A stretch of DNA of 64,000 nucleotides from NCBI RefSeq assembly GCF_024171945.1, contig NZ_JAMTCR010000006.1, positions 620,001 through 684,000 on the forward strand, in the 5' to 3' direction. The notes below the pieces were generated by a model that ran no database searches, was not told where the DNA came from, and saw only the letters and a list, made by a program, of their open reading frames with translations. The DNA is from Actinokineospora globicatena. GTDB lineage: Bacteria; Actinomycetota; Actinomycetes; Mycobacteriales; Pseudonocardiaceae. Within the stretch, counting starts at the first letter, position 1; each line of letters starts with the position of its first letter. Both the position numbers and the translations under genes were made by a program. Of the stretch, positions 26,371 to 33,653 are shown one piece after another.

Positions 26371-27764
26371 GCGGGCACCCGCTGGGTCTCCAGCCGTCGA
26401 AGATCATCGCGGTGCACCTGAACTACCGCAGCCGCGCCGCCGAGCGGGGCCGCTTCCCCGAGGAGCCGTCCTACTTCGTCAAGCCGCCGTCGTCGCTGTC
26501 GCACACGGGCGCTGACCTGGTCCGACCCAAGGGCACTGTCCTGTCCGCGTTCGAGGGCGAGATCGCCGTCGTGATCGGCAAGCGCGCCAAGAACGTGAGC
26601 CGCGCGCAGGCACTGGACCACGTCAAGGGCGTCACCGCCGCTAACGACTTCGGTGTCCACGACCTGCGCTACGCCGACCGGGGCTCCAACCTGCGCAGCA
26701 AGGGCGCCGACGGCTACACCCCCGTCGGACCGGTCCTGGTGGACCCCCGCACCGCCGACCTGACCCTGCGCACCTGGGTCAACGGCGTCCTGGTGCAGGA
26801 AGCCAAGGTCGACGACCTGCTGTTCGACTTCGCCTACCTGATCGCCGACCTGTCGCGCACCATCACCCTGGAGCCCGACGACATCATCCTCTGCGGCACC
26901 CCCACCGGCGCCACCGTCGTCGAGCCGGGTGACGTCGTCGAAGTCGCTGTCGGTGACACCGAGCGCCTGGTCAACACCGTTGTGGAGGCCGAGAACGAGC
27001 TCCCCAAGCCGGGTGCGCGGCCGCAGGTGACTCCGACGGACCGCGCGATCGCTTACGGCAAGGACGTTCCGGCGATCAAGCCCGAGACCGAGGCGGCGCT
27101 CAGGGCGGTGTCCACCGCGACGCTGTCCAGCCAGCTGCGCAAGCGCGGTCTGAACCACACGTTCCTCACCGGACTCGCCCCCGCCCGCCCCGACCTGCGC
27201 ATGGTCGGCACCGCGCACACGCTGCGCTACCTCCCGTTGCGGGAAGACATGTTCGACCAGCGCGGCGGCGGCATGAACGCCCAGAAGCGCGCGGTCGAGG
27301 CCATCGGCGACGGTCAGGTCCTCGTCATCGACTGCCGCGACGAGCACGGCGCGGGCACCATCGGTGACATCCTCGCCCTGCGCGCGGCCCGCCGCGGCGC
27401 GGTCGGCATCGTCACCGACGGGTGCCTGCGCGACAGCCCGTCGTTCCGCGAGCTGGAGATCCCGACCTACTCCGCGGGCGCGCACGCGGCGGTCCTTGGC
27501 CGCAAGCACGTGCCGTGGGAGATCGGCGTCGACGTCGCCTGCGCCGGTGTGCTGGTGCGCCCCGGTGACGTGCTGGTCGGCGACGGCGAGGGCGTCATCC
27601 TCATCCCGCCCGCCATCGTCGACGAGGTCGCCGCCGACGCGCTGGAGATGGAGCGCCAGGAGAAGTTCATCCTGGCCCGCGTCGACGAGGGCGAGTCGGT
27701 CGACGGCCTCTACCCGCTCGGTCCGAAGTGGCGCGAGGCCTACGACGACTGGGACGGCCAGTGA
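26367..27764 (+). CDS. fusion of FAH-family decarboxylase/isomerase and RraA-like aldolase
   Basis: A 465-residue two-domain protein. Residues 1-215 are a fumarylacetoacetate-hydrolase-family domain like HpaG (HLNYRSRAAE, FEGEIAVVIG with metal Glu residues, CGTPTGATVVEPGD). Residues 225-460 are an RraA/4-hydroxy-4-methyl-2-oxoglutarate-aldolase-like domain (GTAHTLRY, then GDILALRAARRGAVGIVTDG and CLRD). One polypeptide may therefore carry the decarboxylation/isomerisation and the final retro-aldol step of homoprotocatechuate breakdown. GTG 26367 overlaps the dioxygenase stop and its own stop overlaps the GntR start. Domain assignment is strong; the aldolase reaction is inference. Confidence 0.82.
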   Translation: MSGHPLGLQPSKIIAVHLNYRSRAAERGRFPEEPSYFVKPPSSLSHTGADLVRPKGTVLSAFEGEIAVVIGKRAKNVSRAQALDHVKGVTAANDFGVHDLRYADRGSNLRSKGADGYTPVGPVLVDPRTADLTLRTWVNGVLVQEAKVDDLLFDFAYLIADLSRTITLEPDDIILCGTPTGATVVEPGDVVEVAVGDTERLVNTVVEAENELPKPGARPQVTPTDRAIAYGKDVPAIKPETEAALRAVSTATLSSQLRKRGLNHTFLTGLAPARPDLRMVGTAHTLRYLPLREDMFDQRGGGMNAQKRAVEAIGDGQVLVIDCRDEHGAGTIGDILALRAARRGAVGIVTDGCLRDSPSFRELEIPTYSAGAHAAVLGRKHVPWEIGVDVACAGVLVRPGDVLVGDGEGVILIPPAIVDEVAADALEMERQEKFILARVDEGESVDGLYPLGPKWREAYDDWDGQ

Positions 27765-28417
27765 TCACCCCGGCGCTGGAGGGCCGCTCGAAGACGCAGT
27801 TCGCCTACGAGGTCCTCAAGCAGCGCATCGTCGACGGCTGGTACGGCCCCGGTACCCGGCTGGTGTTCGACCGCATCGCCCGCGACCTCGGCGTCAGCGC
27901 CGTTCCGGTGCGCGAGGCGGTGCGGCGGCTGGAGGCCGAGGGCTGGGTGGTGTTCGAGCGCAACGTCGGCGCCCAGGTCGCCGGGGTGGACCCGGACCAG
28001 TACCGGCACGCCATGCACACGCTGGCGCTGCTGGAGGGCCACGCCATGGCCACCGCGCGGCTGACCCCGGCCGCGCTGGGCAAGGCGGCCACCCTCAACG
28101 AGCGGATGCGCGCCACCCTCGCCGAGTTCGACCCGCTCGGTTTCACCCGGCTCAACCGCGAGTTCCACCTGCTGCTGTGCGGCGGCTGCCCCAACCCGCA
28201 CCTGCGGGACCTGATCACCAGGGAGTGGAACCTGCTCGACGTGCTGCGCCGCTCGACCTTCGCGCTGGTGCCCGGCAGGGCGCGCGAGTCGGTCGAGGAG
28301 CACGACGAGCTCTTGCGCCTGCTGCGCACCGGGGCACCCGCCGCCGACGTCGAGGCGTTCGCCAGGCAGCACAAGCTCACCACCGTCAGCGCCGTGTCCA
28401 CGGTGTCCGGCAAGTAG
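27761..28417 (+). CDS. GntR-family (FadR/FCD-type) regulator
   Basis: A 218-residue regulator. The N-terminal winged helix (FDRIARDLGVSAVPVREAVRRL) is typical of GntR, followed by an all-helical FCD-like ligand domain with His residues (FHLLL and EEHDEL). GTG 27761 overlaps the upstream stop (GTGA). As it sits inside the operon it probably represses it until an aromatic intermediate binds. The inverted repeat at 25447-25472 is a candidate operator. Confidence 0.87.
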   Translation: MITPALEGRSKTQFAYEVLKQRIVDGWYGPGTRLVFDRIARDLGVSAVPVREAVRRLEAEGWVVFERNVGAQVAGVDPDQYRHAMHTLALLEGHAMATARLTPAALGKAATLNERMRATLAEFDPLGFTRLNREFHLLLCGGCPNPHLRDLITREWNLLDVLRRSTFALVPGRARESVEEHDELLRLLRTGAPAADVEAFARQHKLTTVSAVSTVSGK

Positions 28418-28481
28418 CACTTCCAAGGTCAGCACCGATGGTCCCCCCGCACGTCTGCGAATGTCTACACTTGGAGACGAA

Positions 28482-29408
28482 ATGAAGTTCCGCGCCACCC
28501 CGTCGTTGATCAAGGGGTCGATCGCCCCGGTCGTCACCCCGTTCACCGCCGATGGCGCGGTGGACACCGATGGCCTGCGCAGGCTCGTGCGCTGGCAGCT
28601 CGAGTCCGGCTCGCACGGCATCTCCATCGGCGGCTCCACCGGTGAGCCCAGCGCGCAGAGCGTGGCCGAGCGGATCGCGGCGATGAAGGCCGTCGCCGAG
28701 GAGATCGACGACCGCGTGCCGTTCCTGCCCGGCACCGGCTCCACCAAGCTCGAGGAGACGCTGGAGATCACCGAGGCCGCGCACAAGCTCGGCGCCGACC
28801 TCGCGCTGGTCATCACCCCGTACTACAGCCGCCCCACCCAGGAAGGCCTCATCGCCTGGTACGGCACCGTGGCGCGCGAGTTCCCGGACCAGCCGATCGT
28901 CATCTACAACGTGCCCTCCCGCACCGCTGTGGACATCGCGCCGGAGACCGTGGCGACCCTGCGCCGCGCCCACGACAACATCGTGGGCATCAAGGAGACC
29001 ACCAAGGACTTCGAGCACTTCTCGCACGTGCTGCACCAGTGCGGCCGCGACTTCCTGATGTGGTCGGGCATCGAGCTGCTGTGCCTGCCGCTGCTGGCCA
29101 TCGGCGGCATCGGCTTCGTCAGCGCGCTGGCCAACATCGCCCCGGCCGCCGTGGCCAAGATGTACGAGCTCTACGTCGCCGGTGACCACGACGGCGCGAT
29201 CGACCTGCACTACCAGCTCGCGCCGCTGGTCGAGCTGCTGTTCGTGGAGACGAACCCGGCGCCCGCCAAGCACATCCTCAAGGACCTGGGCCTGATCGAG
29301 AGCGGTTTCGTCCGCGCCCCGCTGATCGAGCCGACCCCCAAGGGCCTCGAGCGCATCAACGCCCTGCGCGCCCAGGCCGAGCACCTGCTGGTCCGCCCCT
29401 CCCTCTAG
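28482..29408 (+). CDS. DapA-family lyase/aldolase of the homoprotocatechuate cluster
   Basis: A 308-residue member of the dihydrodipicolinate-synthase superfamily. It has GSTGEPSA near the active site, Tyr142 in IYNVPSRT and the Schiff-base Lys171 in GIKETTKD. ATG 28482 has GGAG seven bases upstream; an ATG at 28461 in frame lacks one. The gene lies between GntR and the semialdehyde dehydrogenase, so it probably acts on a 2-oxo acid of the aromatic route (aldolase or hydratase step) rather than in lysine synthesis. Family is certain, reaction is not. Confidence 0.82.
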   Translation: MKFRATPSLIKGSIAPVVTPFTADGAVDTDGLRRLVRWQLESGSHGISIGGSTGEPSAQSVAERIAAMKAVAEEIDDRVPFLPGTGSTKLEETLEITEAAHKLGADLALVITPYYSRPTQEGLIAWYGTVAREFPDQPIVIYNVPSRTAVDIAPETVATLRRAHDNIVGIKETTKDFEHFSHVLHQCGRDFLMWSGIELLCLPLLAIGGIGFVSALANIAPAAVAKMYELYVAGDHDGAIDLHYQLAPLVELLFVETNPAPAKHILKDLGLIESGFVRAPLIEPTPKGLERINALRAQAEHLLVRPSL

Positions 29409-29444
29409 CAAGCGCCCCGAGCCGACCCCCACCTAGGAGCAACC

Positions 29445-30950
29445 ATGGCCGAGCAGGCTGTTCCCCGTCCCGTCGACCTGCCCAGCGACCTGCGGCACTT
29501 CATCGACGGCAAGCCCGCGTCCAGTGTGGACGGTGCGACCTTCCCGGTCGCCGACCCGGTGACCAACGAGGTCTACGGCCGCGTCGCCGCCGGTGACGCC
29601 GCCGACATCGACCTCGCCGTCGCCGCCGCCAAGCGCGCGTTCACCGATGGCCCCTGGCCGCGGCTCTCCGCCCGCGAGCGCGCCAAGATCCTCAACAAGA
29701 TCGCCGACGGCATCGAGGTGCGCGCCGAGCGCCTCGCCGAGCTGGAGACCTTCGACACCGGCCTGCCGATCACCCAGGCCCGCGGCCAGGCGCACCGCGC
29801 CGCCGAGAACTTCCGCTACTTCGCCGACGTCATCGTGGCGCTGCACGAAGAGGCCTACATCGTCGGCGACAAGCAGGTGAACTACGCGATCCGCCAGCCC
29901 GCGGGCGTCGCGGGCCTGATCACGCCGTGGAACACCCCGTTCATGCTGGAGACCTGGAAGCTGGCCCCCAGCCTCGCCTCCGGCTGCACCGTGATCCTCA
30001 AGCCCGCCGAGTGGTCGCCGCTCTCGGCGAGCCTGCTGCCGGAGATCATGGCCGAGGCGGGCGTGCCCGACGGCGTGTTCAACCTGGTGCACGGCATCGG
30101 TGAGCAGGCCGGTGCCGCGCTGGTCGCCCACCCCGACGTCCCGCGCATCTCCTTCACCGGCGAGAGCGGCACCGGGCAGATCATCATGCGCACCTCGGCG
30201 GAGAACCTCAAGGAGGTGTCGATGGAGCTCGGCGGCAAGTCGCCGTGCGTGGTCTTCGCCGACGCCGACTTCGACCGGGCCGTCGACGCCGCGGTGTTCG
30301 GCGTGTTCTCCCTCAACGGCGAGCGCTGCACCGCCAGCTCCCGGGTGCTCGTCCAGCGCGAGATCTACGACCGGTTCGTCGAGGCGCTGGCCGCCCGCGC
30401 CGCCGCGGTCAAGGTCGGCCCGCCCGCCGACCCGGCCACCGAGGTCGGCGCGCTCATCCACCCCGAGCACTACGCCCGGGTGCTGGAGTACGTCGAGATC
30501 GGCAAGCGCGAGGCCCGCCTGGTCGCCGGTGGCGAACGCCCCGCGCACCTGACCGAGGGCAACTTCCTGCAGCCGACGGTGTTCGCCGACGTGCGCCCGG
30601 ACGCCCGGATCTTCCAGGAGGAGATCTTCGGCCCGGTCGTCGGCGTCACCCCGTTCGACACCGAGGAAGAGGCCATCGAGCTGGCCAACGCCACCAAGTA
30701 CGGCCTCGCGGGCTACGTGTGGACCAAGGACCTGCAGCGCGGGCACCGGGTCGCGCGCGCCGTGCAGTCGGGCATGGTCTGGATCAACTCGCACAACGTG
30801 CGCGACCTGCGGACCCCGTTCGGCGGCATCAAGGCCAGCGGCGTCGGCCAGGAGGGCGGTGTGCACAGCATCGACTTCTACAGCGACGTGCGCGCCATCC
30901 ACGTGGCCGTCGGCGACCTGCACACCCCGCAGTTCGGGAAGCAGGCCTAG
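29445..30950 (+). CDS. hpaE: 5-carboxymethyl-2-hydroxymuconate-semialdehyde dehydrogenase
   Basis: A 501-residue aldehyde dehydrogenase with GLITPWNTPFML, FTGESGTG, MELGGKSP, catalytic Cys295 in NGERCTASS and EEIFGPV. The order dioxygenase, FAH-type enzyme, this gene matches the homoprotocatechuate meta-cleavage route, in which HpaE oxidises the ring-cleavage semialdehyde to the dicarboxylate. ATG 29445 follows AGGAG. After the stop at 30950 comes a short run in which the sequence TTCGGCAAGCAG is repeated imperfectly, possibly a small duplication of the gene's 3' end. Confidence 0.86.
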   Translation: MAEQAVPRPVDLPSDLRHFIDGKPASSVDGATFPVADPVTNEVYGRVAAGDAADIDLAVAAAKRAFTDGPWPRLSARERAKILNKIADGIEVRAERLAELETFDTGLPITQARGQAHRAAENFRYFADVIVALHEEAYIVGDKQVNYAIRQPAGVAGLITPWNTPFMLETWKLAPSLASGCTVILKPAEWSPLSASLLPEIMAEAGVPDGVFNLVHGIGEQAGAALVAHPDVPRISFTGESGTGQIIMRTSAENLKEVSMELGGKSPCVVFADADFDRAVDAAVFGVFSLNGERCTASSRVLVQREIYDRFVEALAARAAAVKVGPPADPATEVGALIHPEHYARVLEYVEIGKREARLVAGGERPAHLTEGNFLQPTVFADVRPDARIFQEEIFGPVVGVTPFDTEEEAIELANATKYGLAGYVWTKDLQRGHRVARAVQSGMVWINSHNVRDLRTPFGGIKASGVGQEGGVHSIDFYSDVRAIHVAVGDLHTPQFGKQA

Positions 30951-31112
30951 TTCGGCAAGCAGGGCTGGTTCGGCAAGCAGTGGTCACAGCCTCGCGGCTC
31001 GGTCCCGGACCGGGCCGCGAGGTTGGCGCCGGGCGAACATTCGTTGTCCGGCCGCGCACTAGTGGCCCCGGCCGTGGCGGAAACCACTCGCCCGGGAATT
31101 AGCGTGCCCGCC

Positions 31113-31772
31113 ATGGGCAGCATGGGCGGGAAGGTGGCACTGGTCACCGGGGCCGGTTCCGGGGTGGGCGCCGCGATCGCGCGGCTGCTCGACGCCGAGG
31201 GCGCCACGGTGGCCGTGCTCGACGGGGACTCCACCGCGGCCGAGCTGGCCTCGCGGGTGCTGCGCCGGGGCATGGTGGTGCGCGCGGACGTGGCGGACCC
31301 GGTCCAGGTCGACGGCGCGGTGCGCGCGGTGGTCGACCACTTCGGCAGGCTGGACGTGCTGGTGAACAACGCGGGTGGCCGGGAGTGCGGTCCGGTCGGC
31401 CCCGGCTCCACAATGGACATAACGGACGAGCAGTGGCACACCGCGCTCGCCGAGGGCCTCGACGGCGCCTTCTACGCCACCAGGGCCGCGGTGCGGGCGA
31501 TGAAGGGCCAGGGCGGCGGCGCCATCGTGACCGTCGCCGCGCGGTGCGGGCACCTGGCCCAGCACAGCGCGGTGGACGGCGCGATGCGCGGGTTCACCGC
31601 CGCGGTGGCCAGGGACGTGGCCCCGTTGGGCATCCTGGTCGGCGGGGTCGCCCCCGACTGCGCGGACTTCCTGGTGCCCGACGACATCGCCGCCGCCGTG
31701 CTCGAGTGGTTCGGGCCCGGTGGCGAGCGGCGCAGTGGACAGACGATCACGACGAGAGGGACGAGCGGATGA
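31113..31772 (+). CDS. short-chain dehydrogenase-like protein lacking the catalytic triad
   Basis: A roughly 219-residue SDR-fold protein. The nucleotide motif TGAGSGVG and NNAGG are present. The catalytic Ser-Tyr-Lys are not: VTVAARCG stands where Ser should be and HSAVDGAM where YSAAK is usual. It may be a pseudoenzyme or subunit partner of the intact SDR, whose start overlaps its stop (ATGA). The start is uncertain: ATG 31113 and 31122 and GTG 31104 are all possible and none has a strong ribosome site. It follows hpaE by about 160 bases. Confidence 0.65.
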   Translation: MGSMGGKVALVTGAGSGVGAAIARLLDAEGATVAVLDGDSTAAELASRVLRRGMVVRADVADPVQVDGAVRAVVDHFGRLDVLVNNAGGRECGPVGPGSTMDITDEQWHTALAEGLDGAFYATRAAVRAMKGQGGGAIVTVAARCGHLAQHSAVDGAMRGFTAAVARDVAPLGILVGGVAPDCADFLVPDDIAAAVLEWFGPGGERRSGQTITTRGTSG

Positions 31773-32557
31773 GGTTCGCGGACACGGTGGTCCTGATCAC
31801 CGGTGCTGGCACGGGGATCGGCGCGGCCACGGCCAGGCGGGTCGTCGCCGAGGGCGGCAAGGTCGTGCTGACCGGGCGGCGCGAGGCCCCGCTGCGCGAG
31901 GTCGCCGACCCGCTCGGCGACGCGGCGCTGGTGGTACCGGCCAACGCCGCCGACGGCGCGGCCATGAAGGCGGTCGTCGCCGCGGCCGTGGAGCGCTTCG
32001 GGCGGCTGGACGTGGTGGTGGCCAACGCGGGCGGCCACGGCCTCGGGTCCGCGCTCGACACCGACGACGCGAGTTGGGCGCAGGCCATCGAGGTCAACCT
32101 GACCACGGCCTTCGTCACCATCCGCGAGGCGCTGCCCGCGCTGTCGGTGCGCGGCGGCTCGGTGGTGCTGGTGTCCTCGCTGGCCGGGCTGTTCGCCGGT
32201 CCCGCGGTGGCCGGGTACGTCACCACCAAGCACGCGCTGATCGGCCTGACCCGCTCGATCGCCCGCGACTACGGCAAGCACGGCGTGCGGGCCAACGCGG
32301 TGTGCCCCGGCTGGGTGCGCACCCCGATGGCCGACCTGCAGATGGACGAGCTGGCCGCCGCCAAGGGAACCGACCGCGACGGCGCCTACGGCATCGCCAC
32401 CGAGAACGTCCCGCTCGGTCGCCCGGCGACCTCGGAGGAGGTCGCCGCGGTGATCACCTTCCTGGCCTCCAAGGACGCCGCCATCGTCAGCGGCGCCGTG
32501 GTCACCGCGGACGCCGGGTCCAGCGCGGTGGACCTGCCCACCATCGCCTTCGACTAG
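31769..32557 (+). CDS. short-chain dehydrogenase/reductase
   Basis: A 262-residue classical SDR. It has TGAGTGIG for the cofactor, NAGG, Ser in VSSLAG, and Tyr and Lys in GYVTTKHA, so it should be active with NAD(P). The C-terminal PGWVRTPM block is typical. It is translationally coupled to the preceding degenerate SDR (ATGA overlap) and closes the aromatic operon, which ends at a perfect hairpin 12 bases downstream. The substrate is unknown. Confidence 0.87.
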   Translation: MRFADTVVLITGAGTGIGAATARRVVAEGGKVVLTGRREAPLREVADPLGDAALVVPANAADGAAMKAVVAAAVERFGRLDVVVANAGGHGLGSALDTDDASWAQAIEVNLTTAFVTIREALPALSVRGGSVVLVSSLAGLFAGPAVAGYVTTKHALIGLTRSIARDYGKHGVRANAVCPGWVRTPMADLQMDELAAAKGTDRDGAYGIATENVPLGRPATSEEVAAVITFLASKDAAIVSGAVVTADAGSSAVDLPTIAFD

Positions 32558-32569
32558 GACCGGGCTCGG

Positions 32570-32600
32570 GAGAGGCCAGGGGCGTCGCTCCTGGCCTCTC
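32570..32600 (+). terminator. 11-bp perfect hairpin ending the aromatic operon
   Basis: GAGAGGCCAGG at 32570-32580 pairs with CCTGGCCTCTC at 32590-32600 around a 9-base loop, just after the SDR stop. No T tract. Confidence 0.65.
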
Positions 32601-32630
32601 GCGTTCCCGGGCCCTGCGCGACCGGTCCGC

Positions 32631-32636
32631 TACGCT
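32631..32636 (+). promoter_or_regulatory. -10-like element of a leaderless promoter
   Basis: TACGCT fits TANNNT and ends 6 bases before ATG 32643, with no ribosome site. Transcription and translation probably start at the same base. Confidence 0.45.
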
Positions 32637-32642
32637 GAGCGC

Positions 32643-33050
32643 ATGTCGACGTGGCGCGATCTGGTCCAGTACGTGTCCGAGGAGTACGAGGTCATCTCCA
32701 GCGAGGGTGACGAACTGCGGATCCTGTTCAACTTCGAGGCCTTCGACGAGGACGACGAGCGCACCCAGGTCGTGATCATCGCCCGCGAGGTGCTCGACGC
32801 CAAGCACGAGTGGGTGCAGATCGCCTCCCCGGTGGGCCTGGCCGAGAAGGTCGACCTGCGCGCGCTGCTCACCGAGATCGGCCAGTCGTCGATCGCCTGC
32901 GGCGCCGCGATCATGGGCGAGCACGTGGTGCTGCGGCACTCGCTGCCGCTCAAGGACCTCGACATCCACGAGTTCACCGACCCGCTCGAACTGCTCGCGG
33001 GCACCGCGGACCAGATCGAGGAGATGTTCTTCGGCGGGGACAACTACTAG
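32643..33050 (+). CDS. YbjN / type III-chaperone-like small acidic protein
   Basis: A 135-residue acidic protein with the alternating strand-helix pattern of YbjN and type III-secretion-chaperone-like folds. Its C terminus (LRHSLPLKDLDIHEFTDPLE, then a helix with ADQIEEMF) is typical of that group. By family these are putative peptide-binding chaperones, some linked to actinobacterial secreted effectors. Transcription appears leaderless. A T-tailed terminator follows 21 bases after the stop, so this is a single-gene unit. Confidence 0.6.
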   Translation: MSTWRDLVQYVSEEYEVISSEGDELRILFNFEAFDEDDERTQVVIIAREVLDAKHEWVQIASPVGLAEKVDLRALLTEIGQSSIACGAAIMGEHVVLRHSLPLKDLDIHEFTDPLELLAGTADQIEEMFFGGDNY

Positions 33051-33071
33051 ACCCGCTCGACTTCCCACCAC

Positions 33072-33102
33072 AACCCCATCGGCCGAGTCCGGTGGGGTTT
33101 TT
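33072..33102 (+). terminator. rho-independent terminator with T tract
   Basis: AACCCCATCGG at 33072-33082 pairs with CCGGTGGGGTT at 33089-33099 (one T-G pair), loop of 6, ending in TTTTT. This is the clearest intrinsic terminator in the window. From here to 33653 I see no gene; the stretch is relatively A/T-rich and holds the inverted repeats described next. Confidence 0.8.
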
Positions 33103-33445
33103 CACGTTCCCGGCCCGGGTGGTCGCGACCTGATTGTCCGGTCTGCGAAACCGCGTCAGGGGATAGCGGGGCAATGCGCACAGGGAAAGGCGCATCCTGC
33201 CACGGAGTCGCGTTCTTCGCCGATCGGTGCCGCCGAGTGCCGTAACGCCGGGTATGCGCCATGGGTGGGTGTTATCACCTGTGCTTATCATCCAGGCTCC
33301 CCGGTGCCACGTGCGGATCATACCGCTGCGACGTTCGGACCAGCTCGGACCTCGGGCCCACCGCCGCATTTCGAGTAATCGGACCGCGGTATGCGGGCGT
33401 GTTATGGATAGCGTCGAACGGGTGTCCTGAATTTAGTTGTCCGAA

Positions 33446-33474
33446 CATTCCCAGAATGGGAACCGGTGGGAATG
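33446..33474. promoter_or_regulatory. nested inverted repeats upstream of the Pls-type synthetase
   Basis: CATTCCCA at 33446-33453 is the inverse of TGGGAATG at 33467-33474, while its TTCCCA core also pairs with TGGGAA at 33457-33462. The two TGGGAA copies are spaced 10 bases apart, one helical turn. Further on, GTTGC and GCAAC flank TTA near 33530. This looks like an operator region for the polymer operon. No regulator gene lies beside it. Confidence 0.4.
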
Positions 33475-33653
33475 CTAGTCCTTTCGGGTTGGCTTTGTGA
33501 ATTCCTCCACCCACAAGGGGGTGCATGTGGTTGCTTAGCAACAGCTATGTTTCGCATGTCGCCCACATCTGCGACAACTGTGAATCGTGTGAATGCCGGT
33601 CGGTGGTCCGGCGTGGAATCCGCGCGCCCACCGCGAGGTGAAAGGAATTCATT

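Noticed and set aside
28482-29408. Lysine-pathway dapA.
   Set aside because: The gene is embedded in an aromatic degradation operon beside GntR and hpaE, so another lyase reaction is more likely.
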